DNA of 64,000 bases from Actinomadura viridilutea (GTDB taxonomy: Bacteria; Actinomycetota; Actinomycetes; Streptosporangiales; Streptosporangiaceae). The position numbers were made by a program, and so were the translations under genes. A model generated the notes under the pieces. It was not told the DNA's origin. It did no database searches and saw nothing but the letters and a program-made list of their open reading frames with translations. This document shows positions 55,070 through 62,950 of this stretch, piece after piece (the first letter of the stretch is position 1; every line of letters begins with the position of its first letter). The DNA lies in contig PVNI01000001.1 in the NCBI GenBank assembly GCA_003001795.1, forward strand, positions 248,001-312,000, read 5' to 3'.

Positions 55070-56140
55070 GTGGCCCCTTCGATAAGGAAAGCGGGCGGGG
55101 CGCCCCGTCCCGGATCGTCAGGCCGTCTCCGCTTGCGGGGACGGCGCTTCGGTCCCGGGCGCCTGCTGGTCGCCGCGGCCGTCCTGGCCGGAATGACGGC
55201 GACGATGGCGCCGCCGACGTCGGCCGCGTCCGCCGAGCGGCAGCAGCAGCGGACGGTGACCTACGTCGCCAACTCCGACTCGGACACCGTTTCGGTGATC
55301 GACGCGGCGACCGACACCGTGGCCGCCACGATCCCCGTCGGCGACGGCCCCGCGGGCCTGGCGCTCACCCCAGGCGGCACACGCGTCTACGTCGCCAACG
55401 CCGACTCCAACGACGTGTCGGTGATCGACACGTCGAGCAATGCCGTGATCGCCACGATCCCCGTCGGCGGCACGCCCCTGGACGTCGCGGTCAGCCCGGG
55501 CGGCGCGCGCGTCTACGTCGCCGACTTCAGTTCGAACACCGTGTCCGTGATCAACACGTCGACCAACACGGTGATCGGTACCGTCCCCGTCGGCAGCGCT
55601 CCGAGCGGGCTGGCGGTGACTCCAGGCGGCACTCGTGTGTACGTCGCCAACTTCTCGTCGGGCGACGTCTCGGTGATCAGCACGTCGAGCAATGCGGTGA
55701 CGGCCACGATCCCGGTCGGGAACGGCCCCGTGGAGGTCGCGGTGACCCCGGGCGGCACGCGCCTGTACGTCGCCAACTTCATCTCTGACGACGTCTCGAT
55801 CATCAATACTGCGAGCAACACCGTGACCGGAACGATCCCCGTCGGCGCCGCGCCCCGTGCACTGGATGTCACTCCGGGCGGTACTCGCGTCTACGTCGCC
55901 AACAGCGGCTCGAACGACGTATCAGTGATCAACACGGCGACCGGCACCGTGGGCACCACGATCCCCGTCGGCGACAGCCCCCGAGGTTTGGCGATCACTC
56001 CCAGCGGCTCTCGTGTCTACGTGGCCAATGATCTCTCGGGGAACGCGTCAGTGATCAGCACGTCGACCAACACGGTGACGAGCACCATCGCGCTCGGCAA
56101 CGGACCCTTCGGGGTGGACAGCGGGCTCGTCCCCGAATGA
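55070..56140 (+). CDS. secreted seven-bladed YVTN beta-propeller, paralogue 1
   Basis: The 356-residue protein has a long basic n-region (1-33), a hydrophobic h-region (LLVAAAVLAGMTATMA, about 34-50) and an A-S-A-type cleavage site. Exactly seven repeats of about 42 residues follow, each of the form VYVAN-x4-VSVI-(D/N/S)-T-x-(T/S)-N-x-V-x-x-TI-x-VG-x-x-P-x-x-(L/V)-A-(V/I)-TPGGTR. This is the YncE/YVTN propeller with one repeat per blade. No anchor or sorting signal follows the last blade (GVDSGLVPE end). GTG 55070 has AAAGGAGGT 7 bases upstream. It is the most divergent of the five paralogues (IPVG where the others have ITVG). Confidence 0.9.
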   Translation: MAPSIRKAGGAPRPGSSGRLRLRGRRFGPGRLLVAAAVLAGMTATMAPPTSAASAERQQQRTVTYVANSDSDTVSVIDAATDTVAATIPVGDGPAGLALTPGGTRVYVANADSNDVSVIDTSSNAVIATIPVGGTPLDVAVSPGGARVYVADFSSNTVSVINTSTNTVIGTVPVGSAPSGLAVTPGGTRVYVANFSSGDVSVISTSSNAVTATIPVGNGPVEVAVTPGGTRLYVANFISDDVSIINTASNTVTGTIPVGAAPRALDVTPGGTRVYVANSGSNDVSVINTATGTVGTTIPVGDSPRGLAITPSGSRVYVANDLSGNASVISTSTNTVTSTIALGNGPFGVDSGLVPE

Positions 56141-56272
56141 GCCGCCGACCGCGGCGGGACAGGAGCACCCGAATACCGACGTAGATCTCGGGGCTCTCGA
56201 CTGCTGGGAGATCACAGCGTCCTCGGCACGCTGACGGCGAGCGCAGAGCCCCAGCCTTCTCCTCATGGAGGT

Positions 56273-56326
56273 CTTCCGGCCCTGGAGTGTCACAAACGCG
56301 GAAGTTCAGACCACCAGGGCCGGAAG
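56273..56326 (+). terminator. long stem-loop after propeller gene 1
   Basis: CTTCCGGCCCTGG (56273-56285) is exactly complementary to CCAGGGCCGGAAG (56314-56326) with a 28-nt loop. It lies 133 bases past the stop. Each of the five propeller genes is followed by a stem-loop with the same TTCCGGCCC-type arm. Confidence 0.65.
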
Positions 56327-57153
56327 CCTCTCTTCTGCAACCACCACAGCAGCTTTGCCGAGGCCCTGGACAACCAGGCGGTGAAGGTAGATCCGCCGGC
56401 ATCGACGTCGCTTGGGGTGACCCGCCTGGACGACAAGCCGCCCAGAGGCGGCCAGTGGACCGTCTCCCAGTGGCTGGTGTGATGTGTCCGAGCGCCACCG
56501 AGTGGCGGCTCCTGCGCACTCGCTTCTCCCGGTGGGCTTTCGACACAACCTCCGCCGAATGACGCAGGCCGCCCGGGCCTGCGCCGACGCAGCTAGAGAA
56601 CATCGACGCGTCGTTGCACGCCCGGCACGTCGCCGACACCGAAAGACATGAGATGCGGCTGCTCTCGGAGCGGGCCGATCACTGTGATCCATCGGGCCTG
56701 CGACCACAGAGGACGCTTGAACGCTGCTTCAACTCGACTTACGTAGGGCGTGGCAGCCCGCCCGCACTGCTGCGAGACCACCGGTTCCCAAGCAGCACGT
56801 CCACCTGCCCCGTCACGTGGCCATGGCACCGAGACGACACGGGCTGAAGCGCCTTGGCAGGGGGAGTGGCCGGGAAGAGGCGAAGCTGGGAATGCGTCCC
56901 GGCAGGCTCGGCTCGCTCACGGTATGGCCGTGGGCAGAGGTCGCAACCATGATCTGCGGATCACGCGACTGAGCGCTGCGCGTGGACCCGACCCGCGAAA
57001 TGGATCATGCGGACGTCTCTTCAGCGGACGCGCTGAGTCCACGGAGCAACGAACCGATGACGACACATTTGTACTTTTTGCGCCAAATGCCCTCAATGTG
57101 TTGATTGTGCCCGTGACGCTCGTTAAGCGGCATATGCGCCACACGGTTTGACC

Positions 57154-57179
57154 AAATTACGGTCCGCTTTCGGTAGATC
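57154..57179 (+). promoter_or_regulatory. promoter block of propeller gene 2
   Basis: AAATT (57154-57158) - 5 nt - CCGCTTTCGGTAGATC (57164-57179), the same block as before gene 1. TTGACC (57148-57153) touches its left end, at a 20-bp spacing from TAGATC. Confidence 0.55.
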
Positions 57180-57243
57180 AGCTATGGCGAACTCTAATTC
57201 GAAGAGTACAAACGATTTGTCCTACCACAAAGGAGGTCTCATG

Positions 57244-58314
57244 ATGACCCCTTCGATCAGGAAAGCGGGCGGGGCGTCCGGCTCCGCCTCGCCAGGCCGT
57301 CTCCACTGGCGGGGATGGCGGTCCGGTCCCAAGCGCCTGCTCGTCGCCGTCATCGTCCTGGCCGGCATGACGATGGCGACGGCCGCGCCGGCGTCGGCCA
57401 AGACCACTACGCAGCAGCAGCAACAGCAGGTCACCTACGTCGCCAACAGCGGAGGGGACAGCGTCTCGGTGATCGACACCGTGACCAACACGGTGATCGA
57501 CACGATCACCGTCGGCGACGGTCCCAGCGCGCTGGCGATCAACCCGGCGGGCACTCGGGTCTACGTGGCCAACGCCACCTCGGGCACCGTATCGGTGATC
57601 GACACTTCGACCAACACCGTGATCGCCACGATCACCGTTGGCGCCAATCCCACGGGGCTGGCGGTCACTCCCGGCGGCACCCGCGTCTACGTGGCCAATA
57701 CCAACACGGACAATGTGTCGGTGATCGACACTTCGACCAACACCGTGATCGACACGATCACCGTCGGTGACGCCCCGATAGGGGTGGCGGTCACTCCGGG
57801 CGCCACCCGGGTCTACGTGGCCAACTCCGGCTCGGACAACGTGTCGGTGATCAGTACGGCGACGAACACGGTGACCGACACGATCACCGTCGGTGACAAT
57901 CCGCAGGAGCTGGCGGTCACTCCGGGCGCCACCCGGGTCTACGTGGCCAACTCCGGCTCGGACAACGTGTCGGTGATCAGTACGGCGACGAACACGGTGA
58001 CCGACACGATCACCGTCGGTGACGCCCCGCGAGCGGTCGCGGTGACTCCGGGTGGTACGCGGGTCTACGTGACCAATCAGGGGACGGACGATGTGTCCGT
58101 GATCAGTACGGCGACCAACACGGTCACCACGACCATCACCGTGGGTGACAATCCGCAGGGTGTGGCGGTGACTCAGGGCGGTACGCGGGTCTACGTGACC
58201 AACACCGGCGCGGACAATGTGTCAGTGATCAGTACGGCGACCAACACGGTCACCGGAACCATCACCGTAGGGGACGCCCCCATCGGGGTGGACAGCGGGC
58301 TCATTCCCGAGTGA
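57244..58314 (+). CDS. secreted seven-bladed YVTN beta-propeller, paralogue 2
   Basis: The 356-residue protein has the same signal-peptide plus seven-repeat design as paralogue 1, and the same N-terminal TPSIRKAGGA motif. ATG 57244 is chosen over ATG 57241 because its spacing to AAAGGAGGT and the resulting length equal paralogue 1. Blades 4 and 5 are near-identical: 57785-57897 and 57911-58023 match base for base over 113 bp at the 126-bp repeat period. The protein ends with GVDSGLIPE. After signal cleavage it would be a soluble secreted propeller with no visible catalytic site. Confidence 0.92.
   Translation: MTPSIRKAGGASGSASPGRLHWRGWRSGPKRLLVAVIVLAGMTMATAAPASAKTTTQQQQQQVTYVANSGGDSVSVIDTVTNTVIDTITVGDGPSALAINPAGTRVYVANATSGTVSVIDTSTNTVIATITVGANPTGLAVTPGGTRVYVANTNTDNVSVIDTSTNTVIDTITVGDAPIGVAVTPGATRVYVANSGSDNVSVISTATNTVTDTITVGDNPQELAVTPGATRVYVANSGSDNVSVISTATNTVTDTITVGDAPRAVAVTPGGTRVYVTNQGTDDVSVISTATNTVTTTITVGDNPQGVAVTQGGTRVYVTNTGADNVSVISTATNTVTGTITVGDAPIGVDSGLIPE
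57785..58023. repeat. 113-bp perfect direct repeat (blade duplication) in propeller gene 2
   Basis: Bases 57785-57897 are repeated exactly at 57911-58023, offset 126 bp, which is one propeller blade. Other blades in the gene differ at many positions, so this pair was made or homogenised recently. Confidence 0.85.
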
Positions 58315-58438
58315 ACCGCCGACGGCGGCTGGCGTACCGCAGCCCGTCACTTCGTGCACCCCTGCGCACAGACGTCGAGAGCTGACCTGATCTCGCTCAC
58401 CAGCGGTCGGCGAATGCCCTGACGCAGCGCGGAAGGTG

Positions 58439-58495
58439 GCCTTCCGGCCCTCAAAACGGCATCGCGAGGTCTCGAGAGGCGCAGGGCCGGAAGGC
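58439..58495 (+). terminator. long stem-loop after propeller gene 2
   Basis: GCCTTCCGGCCCT (58439-58451) is exactly complementary to AGGGCCGGAAGGC (58483-58495). The 31-nt loop contains a small inner dyad CGAG-GT-CTCG. It lies 124 bases past the stop. The rest of the 430-bp spacer (58315-58747) contains only the next promoter and leader; TTGAAC at 58683-58688 with TATCAG downstream is a weak promoter candidate. Confidence 0.65.
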
Positions 58496-58747
58496 ACCTC
58501 CGCTGCAGGAGGACGGTCAGGAAACCGAAGTTGGCCTCCATAAACTGGAACGGGAGCTAGACGAAAGTGGTGGATTTCGTCGATCGGCTGGTCGAACTCA
58601 ACCAGTAGTGCCCTATCTCTGTGTCTCACGGCATCAGATCCGTCCATTTCATCCATTGAGTGATTCGCGCCCGCGCGTTCCATTGAACCAACTAAATCCA
58701 TTGCTATCAGAGAATGTCCTGTCCCCTTCGCAAAGGAGGTCTTCAAG

Positions 58748-59812
58748 GTGGCACATTCACGCGAGGTCGCGAGAGGGGAGGCCGGCCCAGGCCGTCTCCA
58801 GCGGCGGGGATGGCGGTCCGGTCCCAGGTGCCTGCTGGTCGCGGCGGCCGTCCTGACCGGAATGACGATGGTGATGGCCGCGCCGGCACCTGCCACGACC
58901 GCTGTGCAGCGGCAGCAGCAACAGCAGGTCACCTACGTCGCCAACTCCGGCTCGGACAATGTGTCGGTGATCGACAACGTGACCAACACGGTCATCAACA
59001 CGATTACCGTCGGCGACAATCCTGCTGCACTGGCGATCACCCCTGGGGGCACTCGGGTCTACGTCGCCAACTCCGACTCGGACAATGTGTCGGTGATAGA
59101 CACCTCGACCAACACCGTGACGGCTACGATCAGCGTCGGTGACAATCCGCAAGGACTGGTAGTCACTCCGGGCGGCACCCGCGTCTACGTGACCAATTTC
59201 AACTCGAACAACGTGTCTGTGATCAGCACGGCGACCAACACGGTGATCGACACTATCACCGTCGGTACCAATCCACAGGGGTTGGCGGTCACTCCGGGGG
59301 GCACCCGCGTCTACGTGGGCAATTTCGCCTCGAACAACGTGTCTGTGATCAGCACGACGTCGAATGCCGTGATCGACACGGTCACCGTGGGCACCAACCC
59401 GGTGGGGGTGGCCGTGACTCCGGGTGGTACTCGGGTATACGTGACCAACACCGATTCCGACAATGTATCGGTGATCAGTACGGCGTCGAACACGGTGATC
59501 GACACAATCACCGGGGGTGACCGGCCAGGGGGTGTGGCTGTGACTCCGGGTGGTACTCGGGTGTACGTGGCCAACCACGATTCCGGCAATGTGTCGGTGA
59601 TCAGTACGGCGTCGAACACCGTGATCGACACGATCACCGTCGGTATCAATCCGCGCATGTTGGCGATCACTCCGGGCAGCACCCGCGTCTACGTGCCCAA
59701 TTTCGGCTCGGACAATGTGTCGGTGATCAGTACGGCGTCGAACACGGTGATCGGAACCGTCACCGTCGGCACGGAGCCCACCGCGGCGGACAGCGGGCTC
59801 ATTTCTGAATGA
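58748..59812 (+). CDS. secreted seven-bladed YVTN beta-propeller, paralogue 3
   Basis: The 354-residue protein has a basic n-region with the AHSREVARGEAG motif shared by paralogues 4-6, a signal h-region (CLLVAAAVLTGMTMVMA), an A-x-A site, then seven blades of about 42 residues ending in DSGLISE. Blade 5 has an ITGGD instead of ITVGD, and blade 7 starts VYVPN. GTG 58748 lies 7 bases behind AAAGGAGGT. The head sequence splits the family in two: genes 1-2 (TPSIRKAGGA) and genes 3-6 (AHSREVARGEAG). Confidence 0.92.
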   Translation: MAHSREVARGEAGPGRLQRRGWRSGPRCLLVAAAVLTGMTMVMAAPAPATTAVQRQQQQQVTYVANSGSDNVSVIDNVTNTVINTITVGDNPAALAITPGGTRVYVANSDSDNVSVIDTSTNTVTATISVGDNPQGLVVTPGGTRVYVTNFNSNNVSVISTATNTVIDTITVGTNPQGLAVTPGGTRVYVGNFASNNVSVISTTSNAVIDTVTVGTNPVGVAVTPGGTRVYVTNTDSDNVSVISTASNTVIDTITGGDRPGGVAVTPGGTRVYVANHDSGNVSVISTASNTVIDTITVGINPRMLAITPGSTRVYVPNFGSDNVSVISTASNTVIGTVTVGTEPTAADSGLISE

Positions 59813-59939
59813 GCCGCCGGCGGCGGCTGGCGTACCGCAGCCCGTCACCCGAGCATCGCCGCGCACGCACACGGAGATCCTGAACTGATCTCAGCTCACC
59901 AGCCGTCGGCGAATGCCCCCGACGCAGCGGGGAAGGTGG

Positions 59940-59997
59940 CCTTCCGGCCCTCGAAAGATCGGGATCGCGAGGTCTCGAGGGGCGCAGGGCCGGAAGG
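59940..59997 (+). terminator. long stem-loop after propeller gene 3
   Basis: CCTTCCGGCCCT (59940-59951) is exactly complementary to AGGGCCGGAAGG (59986-59997) with a 34-nt loop that again holds a CGAGGTCTCG-type dyad. The whole 3' region (59813-60110) parallels that after gene 2. The rest of the 59813-60237 spacer shows no gene. Confidence 0.65.
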
Positions 59998-60237
59998 TGT
60001 CACCGCTGCGGGAAGGACAGTCAGGAAACCGACCTAGGCCGCTACAGTTCGGACCGGAGCTAGACAGATGTCGTTGAAATCTGTCGACCGTCTCGCTCAA
60101 CTCAATCATTTGCAACCTTCCCCGGTCCCATTCGACATGTGACCTGTCGATTGACTAGAACGTAGCCCATGCATGTAAATCAACGGACTATGGGCCTTCC
60201 AATCGGGAAGTGCCCCGGCGCAAAGGAGGTCTTCAAG

Positions 60238-61302
60238 ATGGCACGTTCACGCGAGGTGGCGAGAGGGGAAGCCGGCTCGGGCCGCCTTCACCGGCGGGGA
60301 TGGCGGTCTGGGCCCAGGCGCCTGCTGATCGCCGTGGCCGTTCTGGTCGGCATGACGATGGCGATGGCCGGGCCGGCGCCGGCCACGACCGCTGCCCAGC
60401 GGCAGCAGCAACAGCAGGTCACCTACGTTGCCAACCAAACCTCGGACAATGTGTCGGTGATCGACACCTCGACCAACACGGTGGTCGACACGATCACCGT
60501 CGGTGACGCTCCGCGGGGGCTGGCGATCACTCCGGGGGGCACTCGGGTCTACGTGGCGAATGCCGACTCGGACAATGTGTCGGTGATCGACACCTCGACC
60601 AACACGGTGGTCGACACGATCACCGTTGGTGACAGACCGTGGGCGGTAGCGGTCTCTCCGGGTGGCACCCGCGTCTACGTGGTCAACCGCGACTCGGACA
60701 ACGTGTCGGTGATCAGTACGGCGTCGAACACGGTGATCGATACGATCACCGTGGGTGACGACCCGACGGGGGTGGCGGTGACTCCGGGTGGTACCCGCGT
60801 CTACGTAGCCAATCTCGGCTCCGACAACGTGTCGGTGATCAGTACGGCGTCGAACACCGTGGTCGACACGATCACCGTCGGTGCCGCCCCGGTGGCGCCG
60901 GTCGTCACTCCGGGGGGTACTCGGGTCTACGTGACCAATGCCGGTTCAGGCAGTGTGTCGGTGATCAGTACGGCGTCGAACACGGTGATCGACACGATCA
61001 CCGTCGGTGCTGCTCCGGAGGGGCTCGCGGTCACTCCCGGTGGTACTCGGGTCTACGTGGCCAACAATGTCTCGGACAATGTGTCGGTGATCAGTACGGC
61101 GTCGAACACGGTGATCGACACGATCACCGTGGGTGACGGCCCGCTCGGTGTGGCGGTGACTCCGGGTGGTACTCGGGTCTACGTGACCAATTTCGTCTCG
61201 GGCACTGCGTCGGTGATCAGTACGGCGACGAACACGGTGACCGGAACGATCACCGTCGGTACGGGACCCGTCGGCGTGGACAGCGGCCTGATTCCCGACT
61301 GA
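60238..61302 (+). CDS. secreted seven-bladed YVTN beta-propeller, paralogue 4
   Basis: The 354-residue protein has the head ARSREVARGEAGSGRLHRRGWRSGPRR (here cut to ARSREVARGEAG), the h-region LLIAVAVLVGMTMAMAG, an A-x-A site, then seven blades ending in GVDSGLIPD. Its first two blades are encoded by DNA identical to paralogue 5: 60430-60626 equals 61728-61924 with no difference that I can find. ATG 60238 has AAAGGAGGT 7 bases upstream. Confidence 0.92.
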   Translation: MARSREVARGEAGSGRLHRRGWRSGPRRLLIAVAVLVGMTMAMAGPAPATTAAQRQQQQQVTYVANQTSDNVSVIDTSTNTVVDTITVGDAPRGLAITPGGTRVYVANADSDNVSVIDTSTNTVVDTITVGDRPWAVAVSPGGTRVYVVNRDSDNVSVISTASNTVIDTITVGDDPTGVAVTPGGTRVYVANLGSDNVSVISTASNTVVDTITVGAAPVAPVVTPGGTRVYVTNAGSGSVSVISTASNTVIDTITVGAAPEGLAVTPGGTRVYVANNVSDNVSVISTASNTVIDTITVGDGPLGVAVTPGGTRVYVTNFVSGTASVISTATNTVTGTITVGTGPVGVDSGLIPD

Positions 61303-61358
61303 ACCACCCTGTCGTGGTCGTCAGCGGACCAGCTGCAGCGTCCATCTAGGAACACTGT

Positions 61359-61416
61359 TCTTCCGGCCCCCAATCGATCGCTCATCCGAAGTTGCGATAG
61401 ATCCTGGGCCGGAAGA
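61359..61416 (+). terminator. long stem-loop after propeller gene 4
   Basis: TCTTCCGGCCC (61359-61369) is exactly complementary to GGGCCGGAAGA (61406-61416) with a 36-nt loop carrying CCGAAGTTGCGATAG. It lies 57 bases past the stop, closer than after genes 1-3. Confidence 0.65.
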
Positions 61417-61535
61417 CGGTGGCTCCAGTAAACCATCGGCGGAATGTCGAGAGCGGCTACCGCGGCCTGGCTGAGGGGCAGAAAGATCCGTTCTGGTGGA
61501 GAAAAGCCGTATCCCGGCGCAAAGGAGGTCTCAAG

Positions 61536-62600
61536 ATGGCACATTCACGCGAGGTGGCGAGAGGGGAAGCCGGCTCAGGCCGTCTTCGCCGACGGGGATC
61601 GCTGTCCGGTCCGAGGCGCCTGCTGGTCGCCGCAGCCGTTCTGGTCGGCATGACGATGGCGATGACCGCGCCCGCGCCGGCCACGACCGCTGCCCAGCGG
61701 CAGCAGCAACAGCAAGTCACCTACGTCGCCAACCAAACCTCGGACAATGTGTCGGTGATCGACACCTCGACCAACACGGTGGTCGACACGATCACCGTCG
61801 GTGACGCTCCGCGGGGGCTGGCGATCACTCCGGGGGGCACTCGGGTCTACGTGGCGAATGCCGACTCGGACAATGTGTCGGTGATCGACACCTCGACCAA
61901 CACGGTGGTCGACACGATCACCGTCGGTGACACCCCGTGGGCGCTTGCGGTCACTCCGGGTGGCACCCGCGTCTACGTGGCCAACCGCGACTCGGACAAC
62001 GTGTCGGTGATCAATACGGCGACGAACACGGTGATCGACACGATCACCGTGGGGGACGATCCGGTGGGGGTGGCGGTGACTCCGGGTGGTACTCGGGTCT
62101 ACGTGGCCAACGGCGGCTCGGACAACGTGTCGGTGATCAGTACGGCGACGAACACGATCGTCGACACGACCACCGTGGGTGACGGCCCGGTGGCGCCGAT
62201 CGTCACTCCGGGAGGTACTCGGGTCTACGTGACCAATCAACTGGCTGACAGTGTGTCGGTGATCAGTACGGCGACGAACACGGTGACCGACACAATCACG
62301 GTCGGCGTGTCTCCGGAGGGGCTGGCGGTCACTCCGGGGGGTACTCGGGTCTACGTGGCCAATGTCGGTTCGGACAACGTGTCGGTGATCAGTACGGCGA
62401 CGAACACGGTGACCGACACGATCACCGTAGGCACCAATCCTCTAGGGGTGGCGGTGACTCCGGGTGGTACTCGGGTCTACGTGACAAATGGCCTTTCAGA
62501 CAGCGTATCGGTGATCAGTACGGCGACGAACACGGTGACCGGCACGATCACCGTCGGTTCGGAGCCCGTCAGGGTGGTCAGCGGCCTCATCCCCGACTGA
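61536..62600 (+). CDS. secreted seven-bladed YVTN beta-propeller, paralogue 5
   Basis: The 354-residue protein is closest to paralogue 4, with identical first two blades. The head is AHSREVARGEAG, then a signal peptide (LLVAAAVLVGMTMAMTA) with an A-x-A site, and seven blades ending in RVVSGLIPD. ATG 61536 lies behind AAAGGAGGT at 6 bases. The frame is open upstream to 61419, but that part is the leader, which is duplicated before the truncated sixth copy and carries the RBS. Confidence 0.92.
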   Translation: MAHSREVARGEAGSGRLRRRGSLSGPRRLLVAAAVLVGMTMAMTAPAPATTAAQRQQQQQVTYVANQTSDNVSVIDTSTNTVVDTITVGDAPRGLAITPGGTRVYVANADSDNVSVIDTSTNTVVDTITVGDTPWALAVTPGGTRVYVANRDSDNVSVINTATNTVIDTITVGDDPVGVAVTPGGTRVYVANGGSDNVSVISTATNTIVDTTTVGDGPVAPIVTPGGTRVYVTNQLADSVSVISTATNTVTDTITVGVSPEGLAVTPGGTRVYVANVGSDNVSVISTATNTVTDTITVGTNPLGVAVTPGGTRVYVTNGLSDSVSVISTATNTVTGTITVGSEPVRVVSGLIPD

Positions 62601-62660
62601 ACCACCCTGTCATGGTCATGAGTTGATCAGCTGTGGCGTCCATGTAGGAACACTGTTTTT

Positions 62661-62711
62661 CCAGCCCTGGACCCATTCAAAAATTCGAAGTTGCGACAGG
62701 TCCAGGGCCGG
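62661..62711 (+). terminator. long stem-loop after propeller gene 5
   Basis: CCAGCCCTGGACC (62661-62673) pairs with GGTCCAGGGCCGG (62699-62711): 13 pairs with one G-U wobble and a 25-nt loop containing TTCGAAGTTGCGAC, like the gene-4 loop. It lies 60 bases past the stop. Confidence 0.6.
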
Positions 62712-62835
62712 ATGGCGGTCGCTCCAGTAGACCATCGGCGGGATGTCGAGAGCGGCTACCGCGGCCTGGCTGAGGGGCAGAAGGGCCGTTCTGGTGGGAG
62801 AAAGGCCGTATCCCGGCGCAAAGGAGGCCTTCACG

Positions 62836-62950
62836 GTGGCACATTCATGCGAGGCGGCGAGAGGGGACGCTGGCCGCGGCCGTCTCAGCCGGCGGGGATG
62901 GCGGTCCGGTCCAGGCGCCTGCTGATCGCCGTGGCCGTTCTGGCCGGACG
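62836..62950 (+). pseudogene. truncated, frameshifted sixth propeller copy
   Basis: GTG 62836 behind AAAGGAGG starts the same head as paralogues 3-5 (AHSCEAARGDAGRGRLSRRG, with changes). A one-base loss in the GGTCCCAGG-type stretch (here GGTCCAGG, near 62909-62916) shifts the frame and a TGA follows at once. The DNA still matches the signal-peptide region to about 62948 (CTGCTGATCGCCGTGGCCGTTCTGGCC, cut here), then joins unrelated sequence. The roughly 110 bp before it closely match the leader of gene 5. No blade survives. Confidence 0.8.

Larger units (their letters stand above)
56141..57243. other. 1.1-kb spacer after propeller gene 1
   Basis: The spacer contains the gene-1 hairpin (56273-56326), a stretch with open frames but no RBS-supported gene, and the promoter and leader of propeller gene 2 at its right end. 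It is the longest spacer in the array and may hold the remains of an inserted element. Confidence 0.4.

Noticed and set aside
56320..56482. A plus-strand string resembling the RGGQW part of serine recombinases
   Set aside because: The similarity is one short motif, with no start, catalytic serine domain or RBS around it.
55240..62600. Regular 126-bp periodicity resembling a repeat array or CRISPR
   Set aside because: The period equals the 42-codon propeller blade, lies inside good reading frames, and there are no short palindromic repeats with unique spacers.
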